Assembly (NCBI GenBank): GCA_902614375.1
Contig: CACMKZ010000005.1
Location: forward strand, 16,001 to 80,000
Direction of reading: 5' to 3'
DNA from: an uncultured Alphaproteobacteria bacterium
GTDB taxonomy: Bacteria > Pseudomonadota > Alphaproteobacteria > HIMB59 > GCA-002718135
DNA length: 64,000 bases
The notes below the pieces were generated by a model. The model was given only the letters and a program-made list of their open reading frames with translations. It ran no database searches and was not told the DNA's origin. Position 1 is the stretch's first letter. Each line of letters begins with the position of its first letter. This document shows positions 56,821-63,733 of the stretch, in pieces. A program made the position numbers and the translations under genes.

Positions 56821-57010
56821 AATATTTGAACGTGAAATAAATAAGGCAGAGTCCTAGAAGAGCAAAAAATAAACTAATATTTTTTACTGTTTGGGGATTA
56901 ATTAGTGAAAGCATATCGAAATATTTCTTTAAATTGTTCGCTAAGAAAAAATAGAGAATGCCTTCAATGATCAGCACTAGACCTATGCTTATTAGTAAAA
57001 TTTCAAACAT
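56810..57010 (-). CDS. DUF2065 small membrane protein
   Basis: A 66-residue protein with two hydrophobic helices (about 3-24 and 46-62). The family signature is the opening LLISIGLVLIIEGILYFFLA, with an acidic residue inside the first helix, and the following LIN and FFALLGLCLIYF. Function is unknown. It is translationally coupled to hflC (one base) and adjoins degP, its usual companions. Confidence 0.85.
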   Translation of the reverse strand: MFEILLISIGLVLIIEGILYFFLANNLKKYFDMLSLINPQTVKNISLFFALLGLCLIYFTFKYYDN

Positions 57011-57885
57011 TAATTTTGGATATCTATTTCACCAAAAAACTTTTCACAAACTTCTCCAGGAGCAATTACCATGGACATCTCTGTATCTCCAAAAGTATCT
57101 TTACAAGCTTGCATTGTTCTTAAGAAATCAAAAAATTCCTCATCACGACTATAAGCATCACCTAATATTCTGTTTTTTGCAGCATCTCCTTCACCTCTTA
57201 GTATTGAGGAGGTTCTTTCGGCTTCAGCTAAAATAACTGTTTGTTGTCTATCTGCTGATGCAACAATTTCTTTAGAAAGTTCTTCACCTTCTGCTCTTAA
57301 TAAATTTGCCTCTTTTTCACGTTCAGAGCGCATTCTTTGATAAACGTTATTAGATACTTGTTCAGTTAAATCAGTTCTTCCAATTCTAATGTCAACAATT
57401 TTAACACCAAAAGAATTTTCATTAACCTTAATTTGTTTTTCAATTTCGTTCATAATATTGATACGTTCATCACTCAGTAATGATGTTAAAGAGTATTGTG
57501 CAATTACACCTCTTACTGCTGCGTTTATAATTCTTCCAAATCTATCGGAGAAAGTAGTTTCATTTCTAACAGTCTGATAAAACTTTAGAGGATCAACAAT
57601 GTTGTATCTAGCAAATGAATCAACAATAATTCTTTTTTGATCTGAAAGTATCATTTCTTCAGGTTGGGGATCGAGATTAAGTAATCTAGAATCTAAAAAA
57701 ACAGCATCTTGAATAAATGGAATTTTAAATTGAAGGCCAGGTTTTGTAACAACTTTTCTTGGGTCACCAAATTGAAGCACTAAAGCTTGCTTAGTTTCAT
57801 TTACAATAAAAAAAGCTCCTGTGAAAGTAAGGAAAAGAATAAATAAAACTAAAACTATAAGTAAATTTCTTGCACTAAATCTCAT
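57010..57885 (-). CDS. hflC: HflC, SPFH-domain modulator of FtsH
   Basis: Forms a large membrane cage with HflK around the FtsH protease. The 291 residues have one N-terminal anchor (about 8-28), the SPFH domain beginning ETKQALVLQFGDPRKVV, and the coiled-coil ending MRSEREKEANLLRAEGEELS with GEGDAAKNRILGDAYSRDEE. The end is the usual short HflC tail. One base separates it from hflK. Confidence 0.95.
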   Translation of the reverse strand: MRFSARNLLIVLVLFILFLTFTGAFFIVNETKQALVLQFGDPRKVVTKPGLQFKIPFIQDAVFLDSRLLNLDPQPEEMILSDQKRIIVDSFARYNIVDPLKFYQTVRNETTFSDRFGRIINAAVRGVIAQYSLTSLLSDERINIMNEIEKQIKVNENSFGVKIVDIRIGRTDLTEQVSNNVYQRMRSEREKEANLLRAEGEELSKEIVASADRQQTVILAEAERTSSILRGEGDAAKNRILGDAYSRDEEFFDFLRTMQACKDTFGDTEMSMVIAPGEVCEKFFGEIDIQN

Positions 57886-57886
57886 C

Positions 57887-58993
57887 TTAATTACTTCCTG
57901 ACTTTTTTAGTTCATTCAATGGAAGATAAGGAACCACACCCTGTCCATTTCCAGTATCATCTAAAATTATTTTGTTCTTACCTTCTAAAACTTCTCTTAA
58001 AGTTTCTAAGTAAATTCTTCTTTTAGTTACTTCTTTCGCATCTTTATAACTATTGTAAACATCTATAAAGTTTTGTGCCACACCTTCTGCTTGTTTAACT
58101 ACCTGCTCTTTATATGCTGTAGCAGCTTCAACAAGTTTTGCTGCCTCACCTCGAGCGTTAGGTACAATTCTATTTAAATAAGTGTTAGCTTCGTTAACTA
58201 GTCTTTCTTTATCTTGTCTTGCTCTTTGAACTTCGTCAAAAGCATCAATAACTTGATCGGGCGGATCAACACTTTGAAGCTGAACTGATTGAATTAAAAC
58301 ACCACTTTCATAGGAGTCTAAAACTAGTTGTAGTTCATTTCTTACAACTTGTTCAACCTCTTGACGACCTTCTGTAAGTAAGAATTGAAGATCTCTTTGA
58401 CCAACAACTTCACGTACAACACTTTCAGACATATCTTTAACGGTAAGTTCTGGATTTCTAAGCTTAAATAGAAAATTTCCAGCGTCTTTTATTTTGAATA
58501 GTACTGTGAATGCAACATCTGCTATGTTTTGATCACCAGTAAGCATTAAACTTTCTTCAATAACTTTTCTCTCTGCATTTGAATTTGAGCCAAAACCAAG
58601 ATCACTTGCACTTCTAAAACCAACATTGATTTTTCTAATTACTTCAACTTTAGGTGTAACAGTTTGACCGATTGGAGTGGGAAAAAAGTAATGTAATCCA
58701 GGCTCGGTTGTTTGACCGTTCCATCTTCCAAATAAAAGCTCTACACCTTGCTCATCAGGCTCGACTCTATAAAAACCAGTAGCTAACCATAGTAAAACAG
58801 CTACTATTATAAATATTGAGAGATTACGTCTGCCACCAAATTTAAAATTGCCAAATCTATCTTTTGCTTTTCTAATAGATTCTTCAAAATCTCTTCTATT
58901 TGGACCGTCTCCAGACCCTCCTGAACCCCAAGGGTTGTTATTTCCACCTGATCCCCATGGATTATTGTCGTTGTTATTTTTATTCCAGTTCAT
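57887..58993 (-). CDS. hflK: HflK, SPFH-domain modulator of FtsH
   Basis: Partner of HflC. The 368 residues start with the Gly/Asn/Trp-rich repeat region (NNPWGSGG occurs twice) typical of HflK, then a membrane helix (about 56-74), YRVEPDEQGVELLFGRWNG, and a long coiled-coil with RARQDKERLVNEANTYLNRI near 252. It is the first gene of the long minus-strand run and is divergent from mrp across 86 bases. Confidence 0.95.
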   Translation of the reverse strand: MNWNKNNNDNNPWGSGGNNNPWGSGGSGDGPNRRDFEESIRKAKDRFGNFKFGGRRNLSIFIIVAVLLWLATGFYRVEPDEQGVELLFGRWNGQTTEPGLHYFFPTPIGQTVTPKVEVIRKINVGFRSASDLGFGSNSNAERKVIEESLMLTGDQNIADVAFTVLFKIKDAGNFLFKLRNPELTVKDMSESVVREVVGQRDLQFLLTEGRQEVEQVVRNELQLVLDSYESGVLIQSVQLQSVDPPDQVIDAFDEVQRARQDKERLVNEANTYLNRIVPNARGEAAKLVEAATAYKEQVVKQAEGVAQNFIDVYNSYKDAKEVTKRRIYLETLREVLEGKNKIILDDTGNGQGVVPYLPLNELKKSGSN

Positions 58994-59079
58994 ATATTAT
59001 TGATAATATTGGTTCTATCTACTAACACTAATTATATTATTTAATAACTAATATTTGAGTAAATCTGGAAAAATCAAGT

Positions 59080-60123
59080 ATGTCTGATGAAATTTTATCT
59101 TTAATTTACACATTTTCTAAGAAATTTAGTGATCCTGAAACAAATCTTAGTTTTGATCCTAAAAATCAAAATATTTCAGCAGTTGTAAAAGATGGCAATG
59201 TAAACATTTCCTTACTTGTGAAAGGTCAAAAAGAAGATCTTTATCTAAATATAGCAAGATTGCTTAAAAATAATGTTGAACAAATTTCTGGAATTCTTTC
59301 TGTGAATGTAATTATAAACTCAGATGTAGAAAGTACTAAAACAAATAATAATGAAAACAAAAGATTTAAAATTGATGCAAAAAATATAATAGCAATTGCT
59401 AGTGGTAAGGGTGGTGTTGGCAAATCTACATTTTCTGTAAATCTTGCCACAGCATTAAGCTCACTAGATCTTAAAATTGGTTTACTTGATGCAGACATTT
59501 ATGGTCCTAGCATTCCTAGAATGATGGGTATTTCAAAAAAACCTATAATGAATCAAAACAAAAAACTTGTACCTTTAGAAAATTATGGAATAAAATTGAT
59601 GTCTATTGGTTTTATTCTTGATGCTGAGGCTCCCACAATTTGGAGAGGGCCAATGGTCATGAAAGCATTAGAGCAAATGTTTAATGGAGTAGAATGGGGT
59701 AAATTAGATTACCTTATAATAGATTTACCACCTGGTACTGGAGACGCTCAGCTTACTTTAGCTCAAAGTTCAAAACTTTCTGGATCAATTGTAATTTCTA
59801 CACCTCAAGATATAGCTCTTACTGATGCAAGAAAAGGAATAAATATGTTTAAAAAAGTAAATGTTGATATTCTTGGTATTGTAGAAAATATGAGTTATTT
59901 CATATGTGATAATTGTAATCAAAAACATCATATATTTTCAAAAGATGGAGTGAAAAAAGAAGCTGAAGAGTCTAAAATACCTTTTTTAGGAGAAATTCCT
60001 ATTGATACACATTTAAGAATTCAATCAGACAATGGAATACCTATTATAATAGATAATCCAGACGGTGAAATTTCAAAAAAATTTATATCAATTGCTAAAA
60101 ACTTAAAAAAGTCTCTTGATTAA
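59080..60123 (+). CDS. mrp: Mrp/ApbC (NBP35-like) Fe-S carrier ATPase
   Basis: P-loop protein that delivers Fe-S clusters to target enzymes. The 347 residues hold an N-terminal MIP18/DUF59-like region (about 1-85), the deviant Walker A ASGKGGVGKSTFSVNLATAL near 107, DADIYGPSIPRMMG near 138, YLIIDLPPGTGDAQLTLAQ near 209 and the cluster-binding CDNC near 273. Complements suf and ygfZ. Its stop overlaps the convergent thyA tail by four bases. Confidence 0.94.
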   Translation: MSDEILSLIYTFSKKFSDPETNLSFDPKNQNISAVVKDGNVNISLLVKGQKEDLYLNIARLLKNNVEQISGILSVNVIINSDVESTKTNNNENKRFKIDAKNIIAIASGKGGVGKSTFSVNLATALSSLDLKIGLLDADIYGPSIPRMMGISKKPIMNQNKKLVPLENYGIKLMSIGFILDAEAPTIWRGPMVMKALEQMFNGVEWGKLDYLIIDLPPGTGDAQLTLAQSSKLSGSIVISTPQDIALTDARKGINMFKKVNVDILGIVENMSYFICDNCNQKHHIFSKDGVKKEAEESKIPFLGEIPIDTHLRIQSDNGIPIIIDNPDGEISKKFISIAKNLKKSLD

Positions 60124-60959
60124 ACATTCATCTGAGCATCAATTTTTTCATGATGCTGATAGTTTATTAATTTAAAATCATCAACTTTGTATTTAAAAAA
60201 ATCTTTTGTTTCGAATTGAAGCTCGGGTAATTTTTTAGGCACTCTTTCTAATTGGATTTTAACCTGCTCAAAATGTTCTTCATAAATGTGAAAATCTCCT
60301 AAAGAATGAATAAAAGTTCCAACTTCTAATTTACACTCTCTAGCTAACATATGAGTTAAGAGACTATAACTAGCTATATTAAACGGAACTCCCAAAAACA
60401 TGTCACATGACCTCTGATATAATTGGCAGCTTAATTTGTTATTAGAAATAAAAAATTGAGAGAATGCATGACATGCTGGCAATGACATATTTTTAATTTC
60501 AGGTGGGTTCCAAGCAGAAATTATGTGACGCCTTCCATTTGGATCTTCTTTTAACCCTTTAATTAGATTTAAGACTTGATCTTCTCCATTAAAATTTCTC
60601 CATTGAACTCCATAAATTTTACCGACATCTCCATAAAATCTAGCCTTTGATTTCCAATAATCAGCTTGAGCATTTTGCGTCCAAATAGTTTTTTTATCTT
60701 TTAAATTTTCTCTTGAATCATTGTATAGAATTTCAGCAAGTCTTCTTTCATCGTCTGAACCTTCTATGAACCACAATAACTCTGCAACTACAGATTTCCA
60801 TGCTAGTTTTTTAGTCGTTATAGCGGGAAAACCTTTTGATAAATCATAATGCATTTGATAACCAAATGATTTTCTAACTCCACCCGCTCTACTTTCAACA
60901 TTAGATCCATTATCATAACAATATCTTAAAGCATCTAGGTATTGTTTCATCTTTCCCAA
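60120..60959 (-). CDS. thyA: thymidylate synthase ThyA
   Basis: Methylates dUMP to dTMP using methylene-tetrahydrofolate. The 279 residues have RAGGVRKSFGYQMHYDLSKG near 24, the nucleophile Cys in LPACHAFSQFFI near 160, the QLYQRSCDMFLGVPFNIASY stretch near 177 and DFHIYEEHFEQVK near 224. Works with folA, whose end it overlaps by 13 bases, and with dcd. Confidence 0.97.
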   Translation of the reverse strand: MGKMKQYLDALRYCYDNGSNVESRAGGVRKSFGYQMHYDLSKGFPAITTKKLAWKSVVAELLWFIEGSDDERRLAEILYNDSRENLKDKKTIWTQNAQADYWKSKARFYGDVGKIYGVQWRNFNGEDQVLNLIKGLKEDPNGRRHIISAWNPPEIKNMSLPACHAFSQFFISNNKLSCQLYQRSCDMFLGVPFNIASYSLLTHMLARECKLEVGTFIHSLGDFHIYEEHFEQVKIQLERVPKKLPELQFETKDFFKYKVDDFKLINYQHHEKIDAQMNV

Positions 60960-61435
60960 ATCTCAAAATGGCAAGTTGAGTCGCCATTTAATTTTTTAAT
61001 CATTTTCATATTATTTTCTAAAAAAGTAATATCTATAAATTTTTCACAATTGTAATTACCGTAGATTCTTGTGAGATAAAATTGTTCTATGGATTTAAAA
61101 GTTAAATTTATTATTTCTGAACCTCCAATGATAAAAATATCCATATCTTTATATTCTGATTGAAGATTTTGAATTTGATCATTTATGTTTCCACTGAAGT
61201 AATAATCTGCCCCTTTTATTAATTCTTTATCTTTGTTTGTAATTAGAACATTTATTCTTGATTTTAGTGGTGTAGGCATAAAAGGGTCTTCCCAGGTCTT
61301 TCTTCCCATTACTACTACATTATTTAAGGTATTTTTTTTAAACCATTTAAGGTCAATAGAATTTTTGGGCCAGGGCATACTTTGCCCCTTACTTATTCCC
61401 CCTTTTTCATCTACTGCCATTATTGCTTTAATCAT
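60947..61435 (-). CDS. folA: dihydrofolate reductase
   Basis: Regenerates tetrahydrofolate after the ThyA reaction. The 162 residues start MIKAIMAVDEKGGISKGQSM, followed by PWPKNSIDLKWFKKNT (substrate Asp in helix B), VVMGRKTWEDP near 41 and IFIIGGSEIINLTF near 99. The family is fast-evolving, but all key parts are visible. Overlaps thyA by 13 bases. Confidence 0.95.
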   Translation of the reverse strand: MIKAIMAVDEKGGISKGQSMPWPKNSIDLKWFKKNTLNNVVVMGRKTWEDPFMPTPLKSRINVLITNKDKELIKGADYYFSGNINDQIQNLQSEYKDMDIFIIGGSEIINLTFKSIEQFYLTRIYGNYNCEKFIDITFLENNMKMIKKLNGDSTCHFEIWER

Positions 61436-61502
61436 ATTTTTTTATTTTATTTATTAATTAGTAACAATTTTTTTTTTTAATTGCTAGGTTTCAAGACAAA
61501 AC

Positions 61503-61531
61503 TTTCAAGTATAATTAGTTTAAGGTATAAT
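61503..61531 (+). promoter_or_regulatory. candidate ssrA promoter
   Basis: A perfect TATAAT (61526-61531) lies 17 bases after TTTCAA (61503-61508). The expected transcription start near 61538 coincides with the GTTGC-TTT-GCAAC hairpin (61538-61550) at the head of the tmRNA acceptor piece. Confidence 0.55.
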
Positions 61532-61757
61532 GAAAATGTTGCTTTGCAACTAAGATAATAAATGCTTTGTGCAATAAGTTATTCGGACCCGGGGGCGGTA
61601 CCCGGCGTCTCCACCAAATATGGGGACGAAATAGGTTTGACGGTAATTCAAAGACAAAGACTTTATCCGGTATTGTACCACCGTTATCGGGCTATTTTAT
61701 AAACGCTAACGATAATAGATTAGCACTTGCTGCCTAGATTCTAGGTGAGCGCGGTCA

Positions 61758-61790
61758 GGGGCACCGAGCAACAGAACGCCCCACTTTTTT
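61758..61790 (+). terminator. ssrA terminator hairpin
   Basis: GGGGC (61758-61762) can pair with GCCCC (61778-61782), followed by AC and six T (61785-61790). The loop is 15 bases. The 3' arm lies in the 13-base sequence repeated at 62572, so any insertion at this point would have kept this arm intact. Confidence 0.7.
61771..61783 (+). repeat. 13-base direct repeat, left copy (ssrA end)
   Basis: ACAGAACGCCCCA, identical to 62572-62584. Eight of 13 bases are G or C in otherwise AT-rich DNA, so chance recurrence within 0.8 kb is unlikely. Flanking bases differ (CA before the left copy, CT before the right). Confidence 0.85.
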
Positions 61791-61832
61791 AATATTATCT
61801 AGTAATATCAATAATTTTTTATAAAAACCTTT

Positions 61833-61863
61833 CTACGAAGTTTACTACGAAGTTTCTACGAAG
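61833..61863 (+). repeat. CTACGAAG repeat cluster, left (three copies)
   Basis: CTACGAAG occurs at 61833-61840, 61845-61852 and 61856-61863, at 12- and 11-base steps, about one helical turn. The last two copies are part of a 22-base sequence (61842-61863) found again exactly at 62499-62520. Confidence 0.85.
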
Positions 61864-61928
61864 GAAAATATATAATTTATTATTAAATAATGTAAATTTT
61901 TGGATCTATTTTAACAAATTAATTGATA

Positions 61929-62450
61929 ATGAATTATGAGTCTGAACTAACTGGTGGTCATCCAAATTCACTAGGTAATACAATAAAAGTTGTTGAACAT
62001 GTTATTGTTAAAAAAAATAGAATTAATTCATTAATTAAGTGTTATTCAAGCACAGACCAAATAGTAAGGTTAAGAACATCAAATGCTTTTAAAAGAATTT
62101 TTAGACAAAAACCAGAATGGTTTTTAGATTTTAAACATATTTTCTTAAACAAAATTTCAAAGATAAAACAATCTTCCACACAATGGACCTGCGCTCAATT
62201 ATTTTCAGAATTAGTTAATCAATTAGAAAATAAAGAGCAAAAAAAAGCAAAAAAAATTGTATCTGATTATCTTAATAATTCCAGTGATTGGATTGTTTTA
62301 TGTCAATCAATGAATGCTCTAATAACTTTCAATAAAATTGATAATAAAACAATAAAAGAAAATATAAAAATTATTAAAAAACTATCAAAAGATGAAAGAA
62401 AGGCAGTTTCTAGACTAGCAATGAAATTATTATCCTTAGTTAAAGAATAA
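61929..62450 (+). CDS. HEAT-repeat-like protein of unknown function
   Basis: A 173-residue predicted all-helical protein from ATG 61929; a TTG at 61923 would add two residues. The N-terminus carries a distinctive ELTGGHPNSLGNTIKVVEHV; the rest reads as paired amphipathic helices (SSTDQIVRLRTSNAFKRIF, WIVLCQSMNALITFNKI, DERKAVSRLAMKLLSLVKE), like HEAT or ARM repeats. Similar stand-alone proteins are known in diverse bacteria, with no set function that I can name. It lies alone between CTACGAAG clusters in the segment bounded by the ssrA-end repeats. Confidence 0.75.
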   Translation: MNYESELTGGHPNSLGNTIKVVEHVIVKKNRINSLIKCYSSTDQIVRLRTSNAFKRIFRQKPEWFLDFKHIFLNKISKIKQSSTQWTCAQLFSELVNQLENKEQKKAKKIVSDYLNNSSDWIVLCQSMNALITFNKIDNKTIKENIKIIKKLSKDERKAVSRLAMKLLSLVKE

Positions 62451-62456
62451 AAAAGA

Positions 62457-62520
62457 CTACGAAGAACCAAAACAAGAAATCTGACAAATAACGAAAACTT
62501 ACTACGAAGTTTCTACGAAG
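62457..62520 (+). repeat. CTACGAAG repeat cluster, right (three copies)
   Basis: CTACGAAG at 62457-62464 (seven bases after the HEAT gene stop), 62502-62509 and 62513-62520. The last two, 11 bases apart, belong to the 22-base exact repeat (62499-62520) of 61842-61863. All six copies have the same orientation. Confidence 0.85.
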
Positions 62521-62548
62521 AAGTTTCCAAAAACCTATATTTTCTGTA

Positions 62549-62554
62549 TATAAT
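62549..62554 (+). promoter_or_regulatory. candidate -10 element for the rhodanese gene
   Basis: A perfect TATAAT. The best -35 is poor (TTTCCA at 62524-62529, 19-base spacer). Transcription from about 62561 would put the right 13-base repeat into the 5' leader of the rhodanese mRNA. Confidence 0.4.
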
Positions 62555-62566
62555 AAAATAGAGGTC

Positions 62567-62584
62567 GTTCTACAGAACGCCCCA
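62567..62584 (+). repeat. 13-base direct repeat, right copy, with overlapping hairpin
   Basis: The right ACAGAACGCCCCA (62572-62584) overlaps an inverted repeat CGTTC-TACA-GAACG (62566-62579 or one base offset) that could fold as a short hairpin in RNA or form symmetric half-sites in DNA. The left copy lacks the CGTTC arm. Confidence 0.7.
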
Positions 62585-62605
62585 TATAAACGAGGTAGGA
62601 AAAAT

Positions 62606-62971
62606 ATGAAAAAATTTGAAGATTTAATGAGTGTAAAAAATGAAATTGAAAACATTTCTGCATCAGAAGCAAGAGAAAAACTCAATGATCCAAATGTGCA
62701 ATTTATTGATGTTAGAGATAAAGAAAGTTTTGATAAAGGAACAATAGGAAATGCAATTCATTTGGATAGAGCCTTTATTGAATTTTACTTAGCAGAAGGT
62801 AGTCCCTTAGAAAATAAATTTTTCAAAGAAAATCCAAATAAAGAATATGTTGTATTTTGCGGTGTTGGTGGACAAGGAACTTTATCAACCAAAACAATGA
62901 AAGATATGGGTATAAAGGATGTGAAGAATATTGCAGGTGGTATGGCTGAATGGGAAAAATTAAAAAAGTAA
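62606..62971 (+). CDS. rhodanese-like sulfurtransferase
   Basis: A single-domain rhodanese, 121 residues, probably cytoplasmic as no signal peptide is seen. It has ASEAREKLNDPNVQFIDVRD near 19-38, the family motif GNAIHLDRAF, the active-site loop YVVFCGVGGQGTLS near 83-96 with the persulfide-forming Cys, and the C-terminal NIAGGMAEWEKL. A GAGGTAGG Shine-Dalgarno-like stretch precedes the ATG. The biological acceptor is unknown. It is followed by a methyltransferase on the same strand. Confidence 0.9.
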   Translation: MKKFEDLMSVKNEIENISASEAREKLNDPNVQFIDVRDKESFDKGTIGNAIHLDRAFIEFYLAEGSPLENKFFKENPNKEYVVFCGVGGQGTLSTKTMKDMGIKDVKNIAGGMAEWEKLKK

Positions 62972-62986
62972 TCAGTGTATTTAAAA

Positions 62987-63679
62987 ATGTCTGAAAGGAA
63001 TAAAGCAGAAACTTACTCTGAATCTAAAAAAAAGTTTCTATATCAATATTACAAATATTTAACTTTAAAAGCTAGAAATGATTTTTTTAAATATTTTAAA
63101 AAGTATACAAAATATAATGATAGCAAATCAATTATAGATATAGGCTCAACTCCGTCACTAGATGATGAACAAAATAATTTTTTAATTAATACTTCTAATA
63201 ATTATAATATAACTTGTCTTTCTGATCAGGATTGTAAAATTTTAAAAAGTAAATTCAAAAATTTAAATAAGATTATTATTGGTAATGGATTAAAAACAAA
63301 TTTTGATAATGATTTTTTTGAAATATCTCATTCAAATGCAACAATTGAACATGTAGGTTCGTATAAGAATCAAATATTGTTTGTTAAAGAAATGGTAAGA
63401 ATTTCAAGAGAATTTGTATTTATACAAACTCCAAATAGATTTTATCCTTTAGATTTTCACACAATTCTTCCTTTTATTCATTGGTTGCCCAAAAATATTC
63501 ATAGAAGAATTTTAAGATTATTAAAATTAAATTTTTATTCAAAAGAAAAAAATTTAAATTTATTATCCAAAAATGATTTAGTAAATATATGCAAAAAATT
63601 AAAGTTAAAAAAATTCAAGATTTATAAATATAAGTTGTTTTTTTTTACGTCCAATTTAATACTTATAATTGAAAAATAA
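62987..63679 (+). CDS. class I SAM-dependent methyltransferase
   Basis: A 230-residue protein from ATG 62987; a GTG at 62975 would add four residues. The SAM-binding strand is KSIIDIGSTPSLDDEQ near 47, followed by IIGNGLKTNFDNDFFEISHS near 98, NATIEHVGSYKNQILFVKEM near 118 and FVFIQTPNRFYPLDFHT near 150. This resembles methyltransferases of the type 11 group often found near sugar or surface-polymer genes. The glycine-rich motif I is short (DIGSTP), so the substrate and even activity are uncertain. Confidence 0.78.
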   Translation: MSERNKAETYSESKKKFLYQYYKYLTLKARNDFFKYFKKYTKYNDSKSIIDIGSTPSLDDEQNNFLINTSNNYNITCLSDQDCKILKSKFKNLNKIIIGNGLKTNFDNDFFEISHSNATIEHVGSYKNQILFVKEMVRISREFVFIQTPNRFYPLDFHTILPFIHWLPKNIHRRILRLLKLNFYSKEKNLNLLSKNDLVNICKKLKLKKFKIYKYKLFFFTSNLILIIEK

Positions 63680-63733
63680 AAGCATTAGGAAAAAAGTTAA
63701 TCTTTAATCATTATTATTAAAAACTAATTGTAA

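Larger units (their letters stand above)
61538..61790 (+). ncRNA. ssrA: circularly permuted two-piece tmRNA
   Basis: Rescues stalled ribosomes and tags the product for proteolysis. The 3' half comes first: a T-arm (TTCGGACCC region) and acceptor strand CGTCTCC-A-CCA ending at 61616. A five-base spacer (61617-61621) follows, then the mature 5' end GGGGACG from 61622. The two strands pair over seven bases including a third-pair G-U, the alanine identity signal. The tag frame is GCT at 61705 to TAG at 61737 and encodes ANDNRLALAA. A CCTAG-ATT-CTAGG hairpin holds the stop. Permutation is the hallmark of alphaproteobacterial tmRNA. The 5' limit and the coding-piece 3' limit are approximate. Confidence 0.95.
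61771..62584 (+). mobile_element. candidate inserted mini-unit (or scar) at the ssrA 3' end
   Basis: An 814-base segment bounded by the 13-base direct repeat ACAGAACGCCCCA (61771-61783 and 62572-62584). The left copy is part of the ssrA terminator. Inside are a HEAT-like gene and six CTACGAAG copies. The ssrA 3' end is a well-known integration target, and duplication of its end is what integration would leave. No integrase or transposase is present, so at most this is a non-autonomous unit, a remnant left after a deletion, or a chance arrangement. Confidence 0.4.

Noticed and set aside
61590-61640. An ordinary tRNA ending in CCA near 61616
   Set aside because: There is no cloverleaf upstream; the acceptor strand pairs with the GGGGACG downstream, and a tag frame follows, so it is permuted ssrA.
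61833-62520. CTACGAAG copies as a CRISPR array
   Set aside because: The units are only eight bases, spaced 3-37 bases apart, with a gene in the middle and no cas genes.
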